From Halobacillus shinanisalinarum (GTDB taxonomy: Bacteria > Bacillota > Bacilli > Bacillales > Halobacillaceae), in contig NZ_CP095074.1 of NCBI RefSeq assembly GCF_022919835.1, forward strand, positions 124,001-188,000: a DNA stretch of 64,000 bases, given 5' to 3'. The position numbers and the translations under genes were made by a program. Positions 26,345-34,662 of the stretch are shown here, one piece after another; within the stretch, counting starts at the first letter, position 1, and every line of letters starts with the position of its first letter. The notes under the pieces were generated by a model. It ran no database searches, was not told the origin of the DNA, and saw nothing but the letters and a program-made list of their open reading frames with translations.

Positions 26345-27124
26345 TTATCCTTCCTCTACGATAGGTTTCTCATAAAACTTGTCATGGATAGCTGTATGGA
26401 TATAAGACTTCAGCCATTTGAAATGAATTGGCAACTGAGAAACAGTAGCCTCTAAACGGGTAATATGTTTTTGCAACATTTGCTCTAAGCTCAACATGAC
26501 CTGGGTACTAGTTTCAAGCGATCCCGGTTGTCTCACCAGAAGATCAATAACAGGGGAAGATTTACCTTCTTGATAACTTGTTTTTTCATCAATAAGTCTT
26601 TTCGCCAGCAGCCATTCTCCAGCCATATCATTGATCGTCGTCTTCTGAACGTAAGTAGCTACACGTTGAATGAGCAATGACTCAATTTTTTTGAGCGAAA
26701 TTAAAAATTCTTGAAAGGAATCCACATCTTTGTAATATAGTTCCATTTTCAATTCGTTTATTTCCTTAATCGCTCCGGCAAGAGTCCGTATCATAGGAAT
26801 ATCGTCGAGCTTTGAAAGTAAATAATAATACAGACCACTGTAATAGTCTCCGGCGAGCACAGTAAGTTGCCGAGTGCGAATGGTTTCCTTCTCATCGTCT
26901 TCATCAGTCAACGTGACCAGATCGTGAGTATCAAGGGCTATTTGAACGAGCATCGTTGTAATCACATACTGCTCTCTTTTAACAGGAGATAGTGTGGTGT
27001 GATCCATTATTGAAGACAAGATAACAAGCTTGTCTTCATCAATGATTGGCTCTGGAATGAACTTCGCCAAAAAAGGGTGGCGAACATGGGAGGCTATCTT
27101 CTGTTTGAGTTGTTCTATATTCAT
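26345..27124 (-). CDS. hepS: Heptaprenyl diphosphate synthase component I
   Basis: The non-catalytic, poorly conserved subunit required with HepT for making heptaprenyl diphosphate. Identification rests on position (between mtrB and menH, as in B. subtilis), on length (259 residues) and on HepS-like features such as LSSIMDHTTLSPVKREQYVITTMLVQIALDTHD and AGDYYSGLYYYLLSKL. It lacks aspartate-rich catalytic motifs, as expected. The ATG at 27124 is preceded by AAAGGTG; a GTG at 27139 is directly on the ribosome site and less likely. Soluble. Confidence 0.85.
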   Translation of the reverse strand: MNIEQLKQKIASHVRHPFLAKFIPEPIIDEDKLVILSSIMDHTTLSPVKREQYVITTMLVQIALDTHDLVTLTDEDDEKETIRTRQLTVLAGDYYSGLYYYLLSKLDDIPMIRTLAGAIKEINELKMELYYKDVDSFQEFLISLKKIESLLIQRVATYVQKTTINDMAGEWLLAKRLIDEKTSYQEGKSSPVIDLLVRQPGSLETSTQVMLSLEQMLQKHITRLEATVSQLPIHFKWLKSYIHTAIHDKFYEKPIVEEG

Positions 27125-27248
27125 TTCTGATGTGTTCACCTTTTATCACCTAGTCCCTTTCATAAACACGATTAAAGTCACATTCATTATAGCATATATC
27201 GATGATCGAAGCCTTTTTTATGTATTATAAAGTCGGGAGCAGAGCAAA

Positions 27249-27473
27249 TTACTCTGCTTCTGTCGTCATTTCTCCGTGACGTGTTTGAATGACAGCTTTA
27301 CCACGAACTTTAACTGCAGATGTATGCTCAGTGAACTGGGCAATCATCACTTCTCCACGATCGAGCTTTTCAGAATGGTGAAAACGCGTGTCTGTACCTC
27401 TAGTCAAACCTATCACGTTCACACCGTCTTCTTGTGCTTTAATTACAAAAAAGTCATTTTCGGATACTGCCAT
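27249..27473 (-). CDS. mtrB: Trp RNA-binding attenuation protein (TRAP)
   Basis: A 74-residue protein of the TRAP family that forms an 11-subunit ring, binds tryptophan and wraps (G/U)AG-repeat RNA to terminate trp transcription or block translation. Family features are [21 protein letters not shown], the tryptophan-pocket region and the RNA-facing [19 protein letters not shown] precedes the ATG. In B. subtilis it follows folE (mtrA) in a two-gene operon; here folE is absent and the upstream gene is hup. No trp operon is present in this window at its usual site, so its targets must be elsewhere. Confidence 0.94.
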   Translation of the reverse strand: MAVSENDFFVIKAQEDGVNVIGLTRGTDTRFHHSEKLDRGEVMIAQFTEHTSAVKVRGKAVIQTRHGEMTTEAE

Positions 27474-27496
27474 CAGTCTCTCCCCTTTCTAGTCTC

Positions 27497-27525
27497 ACTA
27501 TCTCTTACTACTCGTATTATGTCAA
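27497..27525 (-). promoter_or_regulatory. Possible sigma-A promoter of mtrB
   Basis: A perfect TTGACA (27520-27525) with a poor -10, GATAGT (27497-27502), 17 bases on. A local promoter is plausible because the hup terminator lies just upstream. Confidence 0.35.
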
Positions 27526-27545
27526 AATTAGAAGCTTTTTGCTAT

Positions 27546-27580
27546 TAAAAAAGGGTGCTAAAATTAGCACCCCCTTTTTG
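27546..27580 (-). terminator. Terminator of hup
   Basis: Arms GGGTGCTAA and TTAGCACCC (27553-27561 and 27564-27572), followed on the minus strand by TTTTTT. Confidence 0.85.
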
Positions 27581-27595
27581 GCCCTATGTAGCTAT

Positions 27596-27868
27596 TTATT
27601 TAACAGCATCTTTTAGGGCTTTACCTGGTTTGAAAGCTGGAACTTTACTTGCAGAGATTTCGATCTCCTCACCAGTCTGTGGGTTACGGCCTTTACGTGC
27701 CGCACGTTCACGTACTTCGAAGTTACCGAATCCGATAAGCTGTACTTTCTCACCATCTTGTAGTGATCCCATGATAGATTCGAATACAGAGTCAACTGCC
27801 TGAGTTGCATCTTTTTTAGAAAGCTCTGCTTTTTCTGATACAGCATTAATTAGATCAGTTTTGTTCAT
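27596..27868 (-). CDS. hup: HU-family DNA-binding protein
   Basis: The 90-residue nucleoid protein HU (HBsu type). It starts [20 protein letters not shown], and the DNA-binding arm carries [24 protein letters not shown] and the closing [25 protein letters not shown] precedes the ATG at 27868; the frame extends to 27922 without need. It has its own promoter and terminator, as expected for an abundant protein. It lies between mtrB and spoIVA as in B. subtilis (hbs). The leader carries two small palindromes described separately. Confidence 0.96.
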   Translation of the reverse strand: MNKTDLINAVSEKAELSKKDATQAVDSVFESIMGSLQDGEKVQLIGFGNFEVRERAARKGRNPQTGEEIEISASKVPAFKPGKALKDAVK

Positions 27869-27905
27869 GACATTCACCTCCTCCCAAGAAGGTTGGTCTC
27901 TTTCA

Positions 27906-27957
27906 AGTGAAACTACTTTCACTCAAAATGCTTATTTAACAGTCATCATTTGATGAC
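27906..27957. repeat. Two adjacent palindromes in the hup leader
   Basis: AGTGAAA/TTTCACT (27906-27923, loop CTAC) and GTCATCA/TGATGAC (27942-27957, 2-base centre). They lie between the hup promoter and its ribosome site. Confidence 0.8.
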
Positions 27958-27964
27958 AAGCCTT

Positions 27965-27993
27965 ATAATAAACGAGTTTGCCGTATAATTCAA
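27965..27993 (-). promoter_or_regulatory. Sigma-A promoter of hup
   Basis: TTGAAT (27988-27993), 17-base spacer, TATTAT (27965-27970) on the minus strand. The predicted start of transcription is near 27958, so the 16-bp palindrome 27942-27957 would form the very 5' end of the RNA. Confidence 0.65.
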
Positions 27994-28087
27994 TAGAGAA
28001 TCGTCGATAAATCGCTTAGCGAAGCGATTTTCCTAATTCTTTACCAAGATTTTATAGACATTTTCAATAAACCCCTCGTAACAACAA

Positions 28088-28128
28088 AAACCTTCTAACC
28101 CCTATTATATCAAGGTTTTAGAAGGTTT
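28088..28128 (-). terminator. Terminator-like hairpin upstream of hup
   Basis: Arms AAACCTTCTAA (28088-28098) and TTAGAAGGTTT (28118-28128); on the minus strand it is followed by TTTTTGTTGTT. It is a second stop after the spoIVA terminator, or the end of a short RNA. Confidence 0.55.
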
Positions 28129-28199
28129 ATACTTAGTTTATCCTCTATTTATAAAAGTTTTTCGTCATAAATACATCATACTAGATATTTTTTTAGCAA

Positions 28200-28230
28200 A
28201 AAAATTAAAACGGCCCTGTTAGGAGCCGTT
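28200..28230 (-). terminator. Terminator of spoIVA, overlapping its stop codon
   Basis: Arms AACGGC (28209-28214) and GCCGTT (28225-28230) followed on the minus strand by a T-rich run. The TAA stop at 28229-28231 lies at the base of the stem. Confidence 0.7.
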
Positions 28231-29707
28231 ATAAGATAATTGCAATCATTCCGCCAGAGCCTTCATTGATGATTCTCTCCAGCGTATCTTTTAATTTATA
28301 CCTAGCATTCTCTGGCATTAGAGATAGTTTAGCTTGAATGCCTTCTCTCACAATTGAGCTTAACGATCTTCCAAAGATATCTGAATTCCAAATGGAAAGT
28401 GGATCCTCTTCAAAATCCTGCATTAAATAGCGTACAAGCTCTTCACTTTGCTTCTCTGTCCCAATAATTGGGGAAAACTCTGATTGAACATCGACTTTCA
28501 CCATATGAATCGATGGAGCTACTGCTCTCAGTCTCACACCAAACCTTGAGCCTTGTCTAATGATTTCTGGCTCATCAAGTTGCATGTCCTCTAAAGTAGG
28601 GGCCGCAATGCCATAACCGGTTTGTTTTACCATTTGCAGGGCATCAGCGACTTGATCATACTCCCTTTTTGCATGGGAAAAGTCTTGCATGATTTCAAGG
28701 AGATGATCTTTTCCTCTAATTTCTTCACCCACAATTTCCTTTAACACGTGGTCATATAGATATTCTGGCGCTTGCAGATCAATCTCGGCGACCCCTTCAC
28801 CAAGATCCATCCCTGAAATGTGTGCCCCGGTAATATGTTCATATTGATCAAAATTTCCAATCACTTCATCTACATCCCGCAATCGTTTAATGTCCTGCAC
28901 CGTTTCTTCAATTGCGTTTTGCAAATTATTACGCAGCCAGTGTCTAGAGTCAAGAACCATTACCCAGCTAGGAAGATTAACATTGACTTCTAATACTGGG
29001 AACTCGAACAATGCCTCACGCAGCACGTTTTGCACATCCTGTTCGCGCATACTTTCTACAGATAAAGCGAGAACAGGAATGTCATATTTCTCAGCAAGTT
29101 CTTGTCTGAGCCTCTCCGTGTTTTCATTGTGCGGTTGTGCTGAGTTTACGACCATGATAAATGGTTTTCCAACTTCTCGAAGTTCACTGACGATTTTTTC
29201 TTCAGATGCGACGTAATCTTCACGGGCGATTTCGCCGATCGTACCATCTGTTGTCACAACAACTCCGATCGTTGAATGTTCCTGAATAACTTTATGTGTA
29301 CCGATCTCTGCGGCTTCATGAAAAGGAATCGCCTCTTCATACCATGGTGTATGAACCATTCTCGGGCCATGCTCATCCTCATACCCAACTGCCCCATCAA
29401 CAGCATAACCAACACAGTCTACCATTCTTACTCGAATGTCTAAATGCTCGTCAATACTTATACTGGCTGCTTGATTGGGTACAAATTTTGGCTCTGTAGT
29501 CATAATCGTTTTCCCTGCCGCACTCTGTGGCAGTTCGTCAAGAGCACGCTCTCTTTCCGACTCCTCCTTCATATTCGGGATGACGACAAGTTCCATGAAT
29601 TTCTTAATAAACGTCGATTTTCCTGTCCGTACTGCGCCCACTACCCCTAAATAAATATCTCCATTCGTCCGTTTGGAAATATCGCTAAAGATATCTACTT
29701 TCTCCAA
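28229..29707 (-). CDS. spoIVA: Stage IV sporulation ATPase, spore coat basement protein
   Basis: SpoIVA polymerises by ATP hydrolysis around the forespore and anchors coat and cortex formation. The Walker A motif GAVRTGKST is at residues 24-32, followed by the Sin/B-type SAAGKTIMTTEPKFVPN. The sequence is very close to B. subtilis SpoIVA throughout, ending MIAIIL. The start is TTG at 29707, six bases after GGGAGG, giving 492 residues, the same length as in B. subtilis; the in-frame extension to 29743 crosses the ribosome site and is rejected. A sigma-E promoter fits upstream. Confidence 0.97.
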   Translation of the reverse strand: MEKVDIFSDISKRTNGDIYLGVVGAVRTGKSTFIKKFMELVVIPNMKEESERERALDELPQSAAGKTIMTTEPKFVPNQAASISIDEHLDIRVRMVDCVGYAVDGAVGYEDEHGPRMVHTPWYEEAIPFHEAAEIGTHKVIQEHSTIGVVVTTDGTIGEIAREDYVASEEKIVSELREVGKPFIMVVNSAQPHNENTERLRQELAEKYDIPVLALSVESMREQDVQNVLREALFEFPVLEVNVNLPSWVMVLDSRHWLRNNLQNAIEETVQDIKRLRDVDEVIGNFDQYEHITGAHISGMDLGEGVAEIDLQAPEYLYDHVLKEIVGEEIRGKDHLLEIMQDFSHAKREYDQVADALQMVKQTGYGIAAPTLEDMQLDEPEIIRQGSRFGVRLRAVAPSIHMVKVDVQSEFSPIIGTEKQSEELVRYLMQDFEEDPLSIWNSDIFGRSLSSIVREGIQAKLSLMPENARYKLKDTLERIINEGSGGMIAIIL

Positions 29708-29757
29708 AGGATCCCTCCCAGATAAAATTTCACCATCATACAAGCCTGGACACTCTC

Positions 29758-29785
29758 ATTCTATGACTGGTTCCTAGTGGATTAT
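29758..29785 (-). promoter_or_regulatory. Likely sigma-E promoter of spoIVA
   Basis: ATA (29783-29785), 17 bases, then CATAGAAT (29758-29765), matching the mother-cell pattern ATA-N16-18-CATANNNT. spoIVA is a known sigma-E gene in B. subtilis. Confidence 0.55.
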
Positions 29786-29840
29786 GCCAGATAATTAGAA
29801 GTTATATTTATTTATTAGAAAAAACAATCCGGTGATGAAA

Positions 29841-29880
29841 CCAAAAGACCACTACTAATCTTAGCAGTGGTCTTTTTGGT
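29841..29880 (-). terminator. Terminator of yphF
   Basis: An 11-bp stem AAAAGACCACT/AGTGGTCTTTT (29843-29853 and 29866-29876) directly after the yphF stop. The trailing U-run on the minus strand is short. Confidence 0.72.
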
Positions 29881-30605
29881 TAAGAAGGAAGCTCAGACAT
29901 AAAGATAGGCTCACCATCCATTATTGTATAGGGTACAGAATAAGCCGGAGAAAATGGCGTATAGTCTGTTAGTAAATAACGAATGTCATCCCCTGTTTGA
30001 TAATTATGTTCTTTTGTACGTATATATTCATATAAATCTTTTCTGTAATCAATCAGCAACTTCCCTTGCTCATTAATATAGATGGGCAGCATCTGTTGAG
30101 AGTAGGGGCTGTCTACCGTTGGGGCCTCTTCTAAGCCAACAGCTTCATAGTCAATACTGTAGACCCCTTTGGCAACTTTTTCATGAAAAGGTGGGTATTT
30201 ATTTTCCTGTTGATAAAATTCTACCTTAAGCTGCAAAGAGCGAAGTGCCTCTGTTGTACGTAAGTCAACCAGCTTCACTGTAGGGTTATCTTCAGGTGTT
30301 ATAATTGTATATTCGTAATGGCCTCCATTTATAAACGATGTCCCTGGCGGCTCACCAATAAGCCCCCTTTGCTTAAGTTTACTGAAATCAATCGGATACT
30401 TTAAAAAAATAGGTGTATCTTGACCTTTGGTTTTTATAGGTAATAATCCTGATTCCTGCTTATTATATTGATCAACAGCCTTTTGTATGGCGTCTAATTG
30501 AGCCTGGTTTGGCATTTTATTCTTTTCTAACTGCGCTTCTGGGTATAAACAGCCTGTTAACACCAGAGCGACAAAAGGCAAGGTAAGCAGCTTTAGAAAC
30601 TTCAT
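29880..30605 (-). CDS. yphF: Lipoprotein YphF
   Basis: A secreted lipoprotein of 241 residues. The signal peptide MKFLKLLTLPFVALVLTGC ends in the lipobox LTGC, so the mature protein starts at a lipid-modified Cys. The body has no enzymatic motif that I recognise. Position between spoIVA and yphE and the overall length match B. subtilis YphF. The start at 30605 is supported by AAGGGG and by the signal peptide; the frame to 30653 is spurious. The role is unknown; cotranscription with yphE and nearness to spoIVA hint at a sporulation link. Confidence 0.82.
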   Translation of the reverse strand: MKFLKLLTLPFVALVLTGCLYPEAQLEKNKMPNQAQLDAIQKAVDQYNKQESGLLPIKTKGQDTPIFLKYPIDFSKLKQRGLIGEPPGTSFINGGHYEYTIITPEDNPTVKLVDLRTTEALRSLQLKVEFYQQENKYPPFHEKVAKGVYSIDYEAVGLEEAPTVDSPYSQQMLPIYINEQGKLLIDYRKDLYEYIRTKEHNYQTGDDIRYLLTDYTPFSPAYSVPYTIMDGEPIFMSELPS

Positions 30606-30627
30606 GTTGTTTTTCCCCTTCCACCTG

Positions 30628-30825
30628 TTAGGACGTCGGACCGCTAAATACAATGTACATAATCACAATACCGCCAAATATCATAAATAAATAAGCGAAA
30701 ACACCTACTACAATAGAAAATAATCCTTTCAATTTATATCTACTTAAGTAAATTAATCCTATTGCAACAAATAGCGAAAGGATGCCTGCAAAAGATATGT
30801 ACATCTTTAACATAGATAAAGACAT
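30628..30825 (-). CDS. yphE: Small DUF2768 membrane protein YphE
   Basis: A 65-residue protein with two transmembrane helices (about residues 6-28 and 34-60) joined by a basic turn (LSRYKLKG). AGGAGG lies seven bases before the ATG at 30825. It matches YphE (DUF2768) by size, topology and place upstream of yphF. Function unknown; likely produced during sporulation with yphF as in B. subtilis. The frame to 30852 is not supported by a ribosome site. Confidence 0.78.
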   Translation of the reverse strand: MSLSMLKMYISFAGILSLFVAIGLIYLSRYKLKGLFSIVVGVFAYLFMIFGGIVIMYIVFSGPTS

Positions 30826-30889
30826 GATTCTTCCTCCTAAACACGTTAGCACTCGGTCGTATTATATCACAGGTTGTCCAACTAGCGGG

Positions 30890-30921
30890 AGATAAAAAAT
30901 CCGGAGCTTATTAAGCTCCGG
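30890..30921 (-). terminator. Terminator of spoVIF
   Basis: Near-perfect palindrome CCGGAGCTTATTAAGCTCCGG (30901-30921) followed on the minus strand by ATTTTTTA. It lies 100 bases after the spoVIF stop and would end any transcript from gpsA or spoVIF before yphE. Confidence 0.85.
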
Positions 30922-31020
30922 TTGACTAAATAATTCCCTTTCAGCTCTTACATAATAAATACTACGGGTTATTGTATGCGTCTTAGCAAGGGACCGCCTC
31001 CTAAAAGCGCCTACATATTG

Positions 31021-31281
31021 CTATCCTTTTAAAAATTTACCTAGCGTATTCATATCAAGAGGCATGTTTTGCTTAACAATTGCCTCTACGATTTTATCTT
31101 CTTTTTGCTTCGATACAGGTTTGCCTGCAATCGATGCTAACTGCTTGACTAATTGCCGAACTGTTTTTTCATCTGTAAAATCAGCATGTTGTACGGAATC
31201 AGCCACTTTATAAACATCATTTGGATTGATGTTCGCATTCTTTTGTAGATGATCAAAAATATTCTTCTGAAAACCGCTCAT
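31021..31281 (-). CDS. spoVIF: Stage VI sporulation protein F
   Basis: An 86-residue acidic-basic helical protein. The block VYKVADSVQHADFTDEKTVRQLVKQLASIAGKPVSKQKEDKIVEAI is typical of SpoVIF (YjcC), a sporulation regulator/coat-assembly factor expressed in the mother cell. GGAGG lies eight bases before the ATG at 31281. In B. subtilis this gene is not next to gpsA, so the placement here is a lineage difference. An inverted repeat overlaps the ribosome site. Confidence 0.85.
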   Translation of the reverse strand: MSGFQKNIFDHLQKNANINPNDVYKVADSVQHADFTDEKTVRQLVKQLASIAGKPVSKQKEDKIVEAIVKQNMPLDMNTLGKFLKG

Positions 31282-31292
31282 TGTATTGACCT

Positions 31293-31329
31293 CCTCGTGC
31301 AATTGTTTCTTGGTAGTATATGCACGAGG
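31293..31329. repeat. Inverted repeat overlapping the spoVIF ribosome site
   Basis: CCTCGTGCA (31293-31301) and TGCACGAGG (31321-31329) are perfect 9-bp arms 19 bases apart. In the minus-strand RNA the 3' arm reaches into the AGGAGG of spoVIF. Confidence 0.8.
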
Positions 31330-31340
31330 TCGGTGATGTG

Positions 31341-32381
31341 TTAGTTATTCATTTGATCATCTAAAATGTTCGTTAAGTCTTCCATTTCGTGACGACGGAT
31401 CCTTGTCATCAGCTGTGTTACAACATCTCTTGGATTAGCTTCTTCAAATAGGATTTGATAAATGCCAGCCGTAATTGGCATATCCACTTCCTGTGTCTTT
31501 GAAAGCTGGTAGGCTGCTTTTGCTGTTCGTACACCTTCCACAACCATCCCCATATCCTCAAGGACCTCATCTAATTTGGCACCTTGTCCAAGTTTATGCC
31601 CAGCACGCCAGTTTCGGCTGTGAGAGCTCGTACATGTTACGATCAAATCACCAATCCCCGTAAGCCCTGAGAATGTCAATGGGTTCGCGCCCATCGATGT
31701 TCCAAGCCTTGCGATTTCTGCAAGTCCTCTGGTGATGAGCGCAGCCTTTGCGTTATCACCAAATCCTAACCCATCAGAAATCCCTGCACCGAGAGCGATA
31801 ATGTTTTTTAACGCCCCACCAAGCTCCACACCTACTAGATCTGGTGAGGTGTAAACTCTAAACTGTTCATTGATAAATAAATCTTGTACAGTGGAAGCAA
31901 CACTCAAGTCCTTAGCTGATACGGTAACTGTTGTCGGGTGTTTCAGACTAACTTCTTCTGCATGGCTTGGCCCGGACAGAACAACAATATCTGTATATAG
32001 TTTTTCTGGTATTTCCTCTGTGATGATTTCAGATACACGCTTATACGTCTCAGGCTCAATCCCTTTTGAAGCATGGGTAATTGTTACCTTGTGCTGCAAA
32101 TGAGGTATAAGCTCTTGACACACTTCACGAATCGCTTTCGTTGGCACAACAAGAATAATGTGTTCTGTATTCGCCACTACCGTCGATAATTCAGAATGTG
32201 CAGTTACATTATTTGGAATCAGAATATCCTTTAAATATTTTTCGTTTTTGTGTGTGCGGTTTATTTCTTCTGCATGAGAGGCACGGTGTGTCCACAAGTG
32301 AACATTGTGACCATTATCTCCTAAGACAATAGCAAGCGCTGTTCCCCAGCTGCCTGCTCCTAACACAGCAACTTTCTGCAT
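31341..32381 (-). CDS. gpsA: Glycerol-3-phosphate dehydrogenase [NAD(P)+]
   Basis: It reduces dihydroxyacetone phosphate to sn-glycerol-3-phosphate for phospholipid synthesis. The N-terminal dinucleotide motif is VLGAGSWGTALA (residues 6-17). The conserved SGPSHAEEV, the catalytic-lysine block GVELGGALKNIIALGAGISDGLGFGDNAKAALITRGLAE and SRNWRAGHKLGQG follow. GAGGAG lies eight bases before the ATG at 32381; upstream extension to 32459 runs into der. It has 346 residues, as usual. It starts 20 bases after der and is probably cotranscribed. Confidence 0.96.
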   Translation of the reverse strand: MQKVAVLGAGSWGTALAIVLGDNGHNVHLWTHRASHAEEINRTHKNEKYLKDILIPNNVTAHSELSTVVANTEHIILVVPTKAIREVCQELIPHLQHKVTITHASKGIEPETYKRVSEIITEEIPEKLYTDIVVLSGPSHAEEVSLKHPTTVTVSAKDLSVASTVQDLFINEQFRVYTSPDLVGVELGGALKNIIALGAGISDGLGFGDNAKAALITRGLAEIARLGTSMGANPLTFSGLTGIGDLIVTCTSSHSRNWRAGHKLGQGAKLDEVLEDMGMVVEGVRTAKAAYQLSKTQEVDMPITAGIYQILFEEANPRDVVTQLMTRIRRHEMEDLTNILDDQMNN

Positions 32382-32400
32382 GATTAACTCTCCTCTCGAA

Positions 32401-33711
32401 TTAACTTCTTTTCCTAGCAAAGATCTTAATAGGAGTTCCTTCAAAGCCGAACGCTTCACGAATACGATTTTCTAAAAAACGTTCATAAGTGAAATGCATT
32501 AATTCTGGTTCATTAACAAATACAACAAAACTAGGCGGTTTAACAGCCACTTGGGTAGCGTAGAATATTTTAAGCTTTTGCCCTTTGATTGAAGGAGTCG
32601 GATTCATAGCTAGTGCATCCATAATGACTTCATTTAAAATACTTGATTGGACTCGTTTGGCATGGTTCTCACTTGCTTCAAGTACTTTAGGGAGCAACGT
32701 GTGTGTCCGCTTCTTAGTCTTAGCCGACAAGAAAACAATGGGAGCATAATCTAGAAAACGGAAATTTGAACGAATATCATCTTCAAAATCTTTCATCGTT
32801 TTCTCATCCGTTTCAACGGTGTCCCATTTATTCACAACAACAACAACCGCCTTGCCCGCCTCATGAGCGTATCCAGCGATTTTCTTATCCTGCTCCTGAA
32901 TACCTGCATCCGCATCAATAAGCGATAGTACGACATCAGATCTCTCAATCGCTTTTAACGCTCGCATAATGCTGTATTTCTCCGTAGACTCATAAACTTT
33001 CCCGCGTTTACGCATTCCTGCCGTATCAATAATAACAAAGTCCTGATCATCCTTTGTAAAAGGCGTGTCAGTGGCATCACGAGTCGTTCCAGCAATTTCA
33101 CTAACAATGACTCGTTCTTGACCTAACAGGGCATTAACAAGGGAGGATTTACCTACATTAGGGCGCCCGATCAAACTAAAGCGAATCGTCTCATCATCTT
33201 CCTCTTCCTGGACTAGTTCAGGAAAATGGTTAACGGCAGCATCTAATAAATCACCAAGCCCTAAGCCATGTGTACCCGAAATCGGGTAAGGTTCACCAAA
33301 TCCTAACGAATAGAATTCATAAATATTTTCCCTCATTTCAGGGTTGTCAACCTTATTCACCGCAAGCACAACTGGTTTATTCGATTTAAATAAAAGTTTA
33401 GCCACTTCTTCATCTGCCCCTGTAATCCCGTCACGGCCATTAACCATAAAAATAATGACATCTGCTTCATCAATCGCTACTTGAGCTTGGGCGCGCATTT
33501 GTACTAGCAGAGGTTCATCCCCCAGCTCAATGCCCCCTGTATCAACCACATTAAAGCGGGTTGTAAGCCATTCAGCTTCTGCATAGATGCGATCGCGCGT
33601 TACGCCAGGAGTGTCCTCAACAATCGAGATTCTATCCCCTACTAACCGATTAAATATGGTTGACTTTCCTACATTAGGTCGTCCGACAATTGCGATGACT
33701 GATTTTCTCAT
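32401..33711 (-). CDS. der: Ribosome-assembly GTPase Der (EngA)
   Basis: It has two tandem G domains: GRPNVGKST near residue 10 with DTPGVTRDR and NKVDN, and GRPNVGKSS near residue 185 with DTAGMRKRG and NKWDT. A C-terminal KH-like domain ends in [14 protein letters not shown]. Der acts late in 50S subunit assembly. The length of 436 residues matches B. subtilis Der (YphC). AAAGGATG precedes the ATG. It is upstream of gpsA and downstream of yphA, the B. subtilis order. Confidence 0.97.
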   Translation of the reverse strand: MRKSVIAIVGRPNVGKSTIFNRLVGDRISIVEDTPGVTRDRIYAEAEWLTTRFNVVDTGGIELGDEPLLVQMRAQAQVAIDEADVIIFMVNGRDGITGADEEVAKLLFKSNKPVVLAVNKVDNPEMRENIYEFYSLGFGEPYPISGTHGLGLGDLLDAAVNHFPELVQEEEDDETIRFSLIGRPNVGKSSLVNALLGQERVIVSEIAGTTRDATDTPFTKDDQDFVIIDTAGMRKRGKVYESTEKYSIMRALKAIERSDVVLSLIDADAGIQEQDKKIAGYAHEAGKAVVVVVNKWDTVETDEKTMKDFEDDIRSNFRFLDYAPIVFLSAKTKKRTHTLLPKVLEASENHAKRVQSSILNEVIMDALAMNPTPSIKGQKLKIFYATQVAVKPPSFVVFVNEPELMHFTYERFLENRIREAFGFEGTPIKIFARKRS

Positions 33712-33890
33712 GAAAAGGTCATCCTTTCTTTTATTCTCATTTTAGTATACGATCATTTATTCATTACAAAAAAATACTGTTCTTTAATGGAGAGCACTGA
33801 GCTTCAATCCATAAGAACAGCAGAAATCACCTAACTTTACTATAGTAGCAAATTCTTTTTGATTATACAATCGCCTTCTTACAGATACGA

Positions 33891-34487
33891 TCATGCGTAG
33901 ACACCTCGTTTGTTGCGTTGCTGCCGTTTCATTTTTAGCAAGGATCGATTGACACGATAAATTCCTTGAAAGAGAAACAGTAGAATGATTCCTTTACTTA
34001 TCCAAATGTTCATTTCAACAAGACTCATATATTCTGATGTTTGGTAATACGTAAGTGCTACCGTAGACCACACTGTACCCAGGGTGTTAACTAAAATCCA
34101 TAGACCGATTTGACTAAAGAATGAAAGTCCCATTTTCTGCACAATGAAAATGATGCCAACGATCGCCCACTCAATAGCTGGAAATACAGACCACACAGGA
34201 TTTACAATCAGAAACAACTGTACTCCAGCACTTAATAAACTAAAAGCAAATGGTAAGACATGAAACCAAAATCGCTTCTGCTCTAACCAAAAATACAGCC
34301 CAAACATGGAGAATAAACCTAGTACTATGTAGGTAAATAAATCATGTCTGTTTATTAAATAAGAGAAAATAACCATTTGAAAAATAATGTACACAATGAA
34401 GATATCTCTTTTATACACACTTTTTTCTATAAAAAAGCACACGAGAATCATCATAACCCATGCATACCAATAGTAGGTGACTGCCAT
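33891..34487 (-). CDS. yphA: Membrane protein YphA
   Basis: A 198-residue polytopic membrane protein with about seven hydrophobic helices and a basic C-terminal tail (LLKMKRQQRNKRG). There is no catalytic motif. Position between der and ypfD, length and topology match B. subtilis YphA; sequence conservation of this family is low, so identification is mainly positional. AGGAGAGG precedes the ATG. The function is unknown. The 180 bases to der carry no feature I can support. Confidence 0.72.
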   Translation of the reverse strand: MAVTYYWYAWVMMILVCFFIEKSVYKRDIFIVYIIFQMVIFSYLINRHDLFTYIVLGLFSMFGLYFWLEQKRFWFHVLPFAFSLLSAGVQLFLIVNPVWSVFPAIEWAIVGIIFIVQKMGLSFFSQIGLWILVNTLGTVWSTVALTYYQTSEYMSLVEMNIWISKGIILLFLFQGIYRVNRSLLKMKRQQRNKRGVYA

Positions 34488-34544
34488 TGTCGCCTCTCCT
34501 CCTCAGCTTCTATTATGGCTGTTTGAAGAAGAGCTTAAACTTAA

Positions 34545-34579
34545 TATAAAAAAGCTTATGACACCTTTGTCATAAGCTT
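34545..34579 (-). terminator. Terminator of ypfD
   Basis: A 12-bp perfect stem AAGCTTATGACA/TGTCATAAGCTT (34552-34563 and 34568-34579) followed on the minus strand by TTTTTTA. A second imperfect hairpin (34591-34619) lies just before it. Confidence 0.9.
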
Positions 34580-34662
34580 ATCAACATAAAGAAGGGAACT
34601 TAATTCAAAAGCTCCCTTCATTCGCTCCAAATTGGGATGATGAGCCAAACTCTGCCAACATC

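Larger units (their letters stand above)
27869..28228. other. 360-bp intergenic region between spoIVA and hup
   Basis: No credible gene. Besides the hup promoter and leader palindromes it holds a 9-bp hairpin AAATCGCTT/AAGCGATTT (28009-28030) and an 11-bp hairpin (28088-28128) ending in a T-run on the minus strand. The stretch 28130-28200 is A/T rich and holds nothing I can name. Confidence 0.7.

Noticed and set aside
29708..29743. Extended SpoIVA N-terminus
   Set aside because: It contains the ribosome site GGGAGG used by the TTG at 29707, and that TTG gives the exact B. subtilis length.
34488..34662. A small gene (ypzI-like) between yphA and ypfD
   Set aside because: Only frames of about 20 codons without ribosome sites; the space is filled by the ypfD terminator and a second hairpin.
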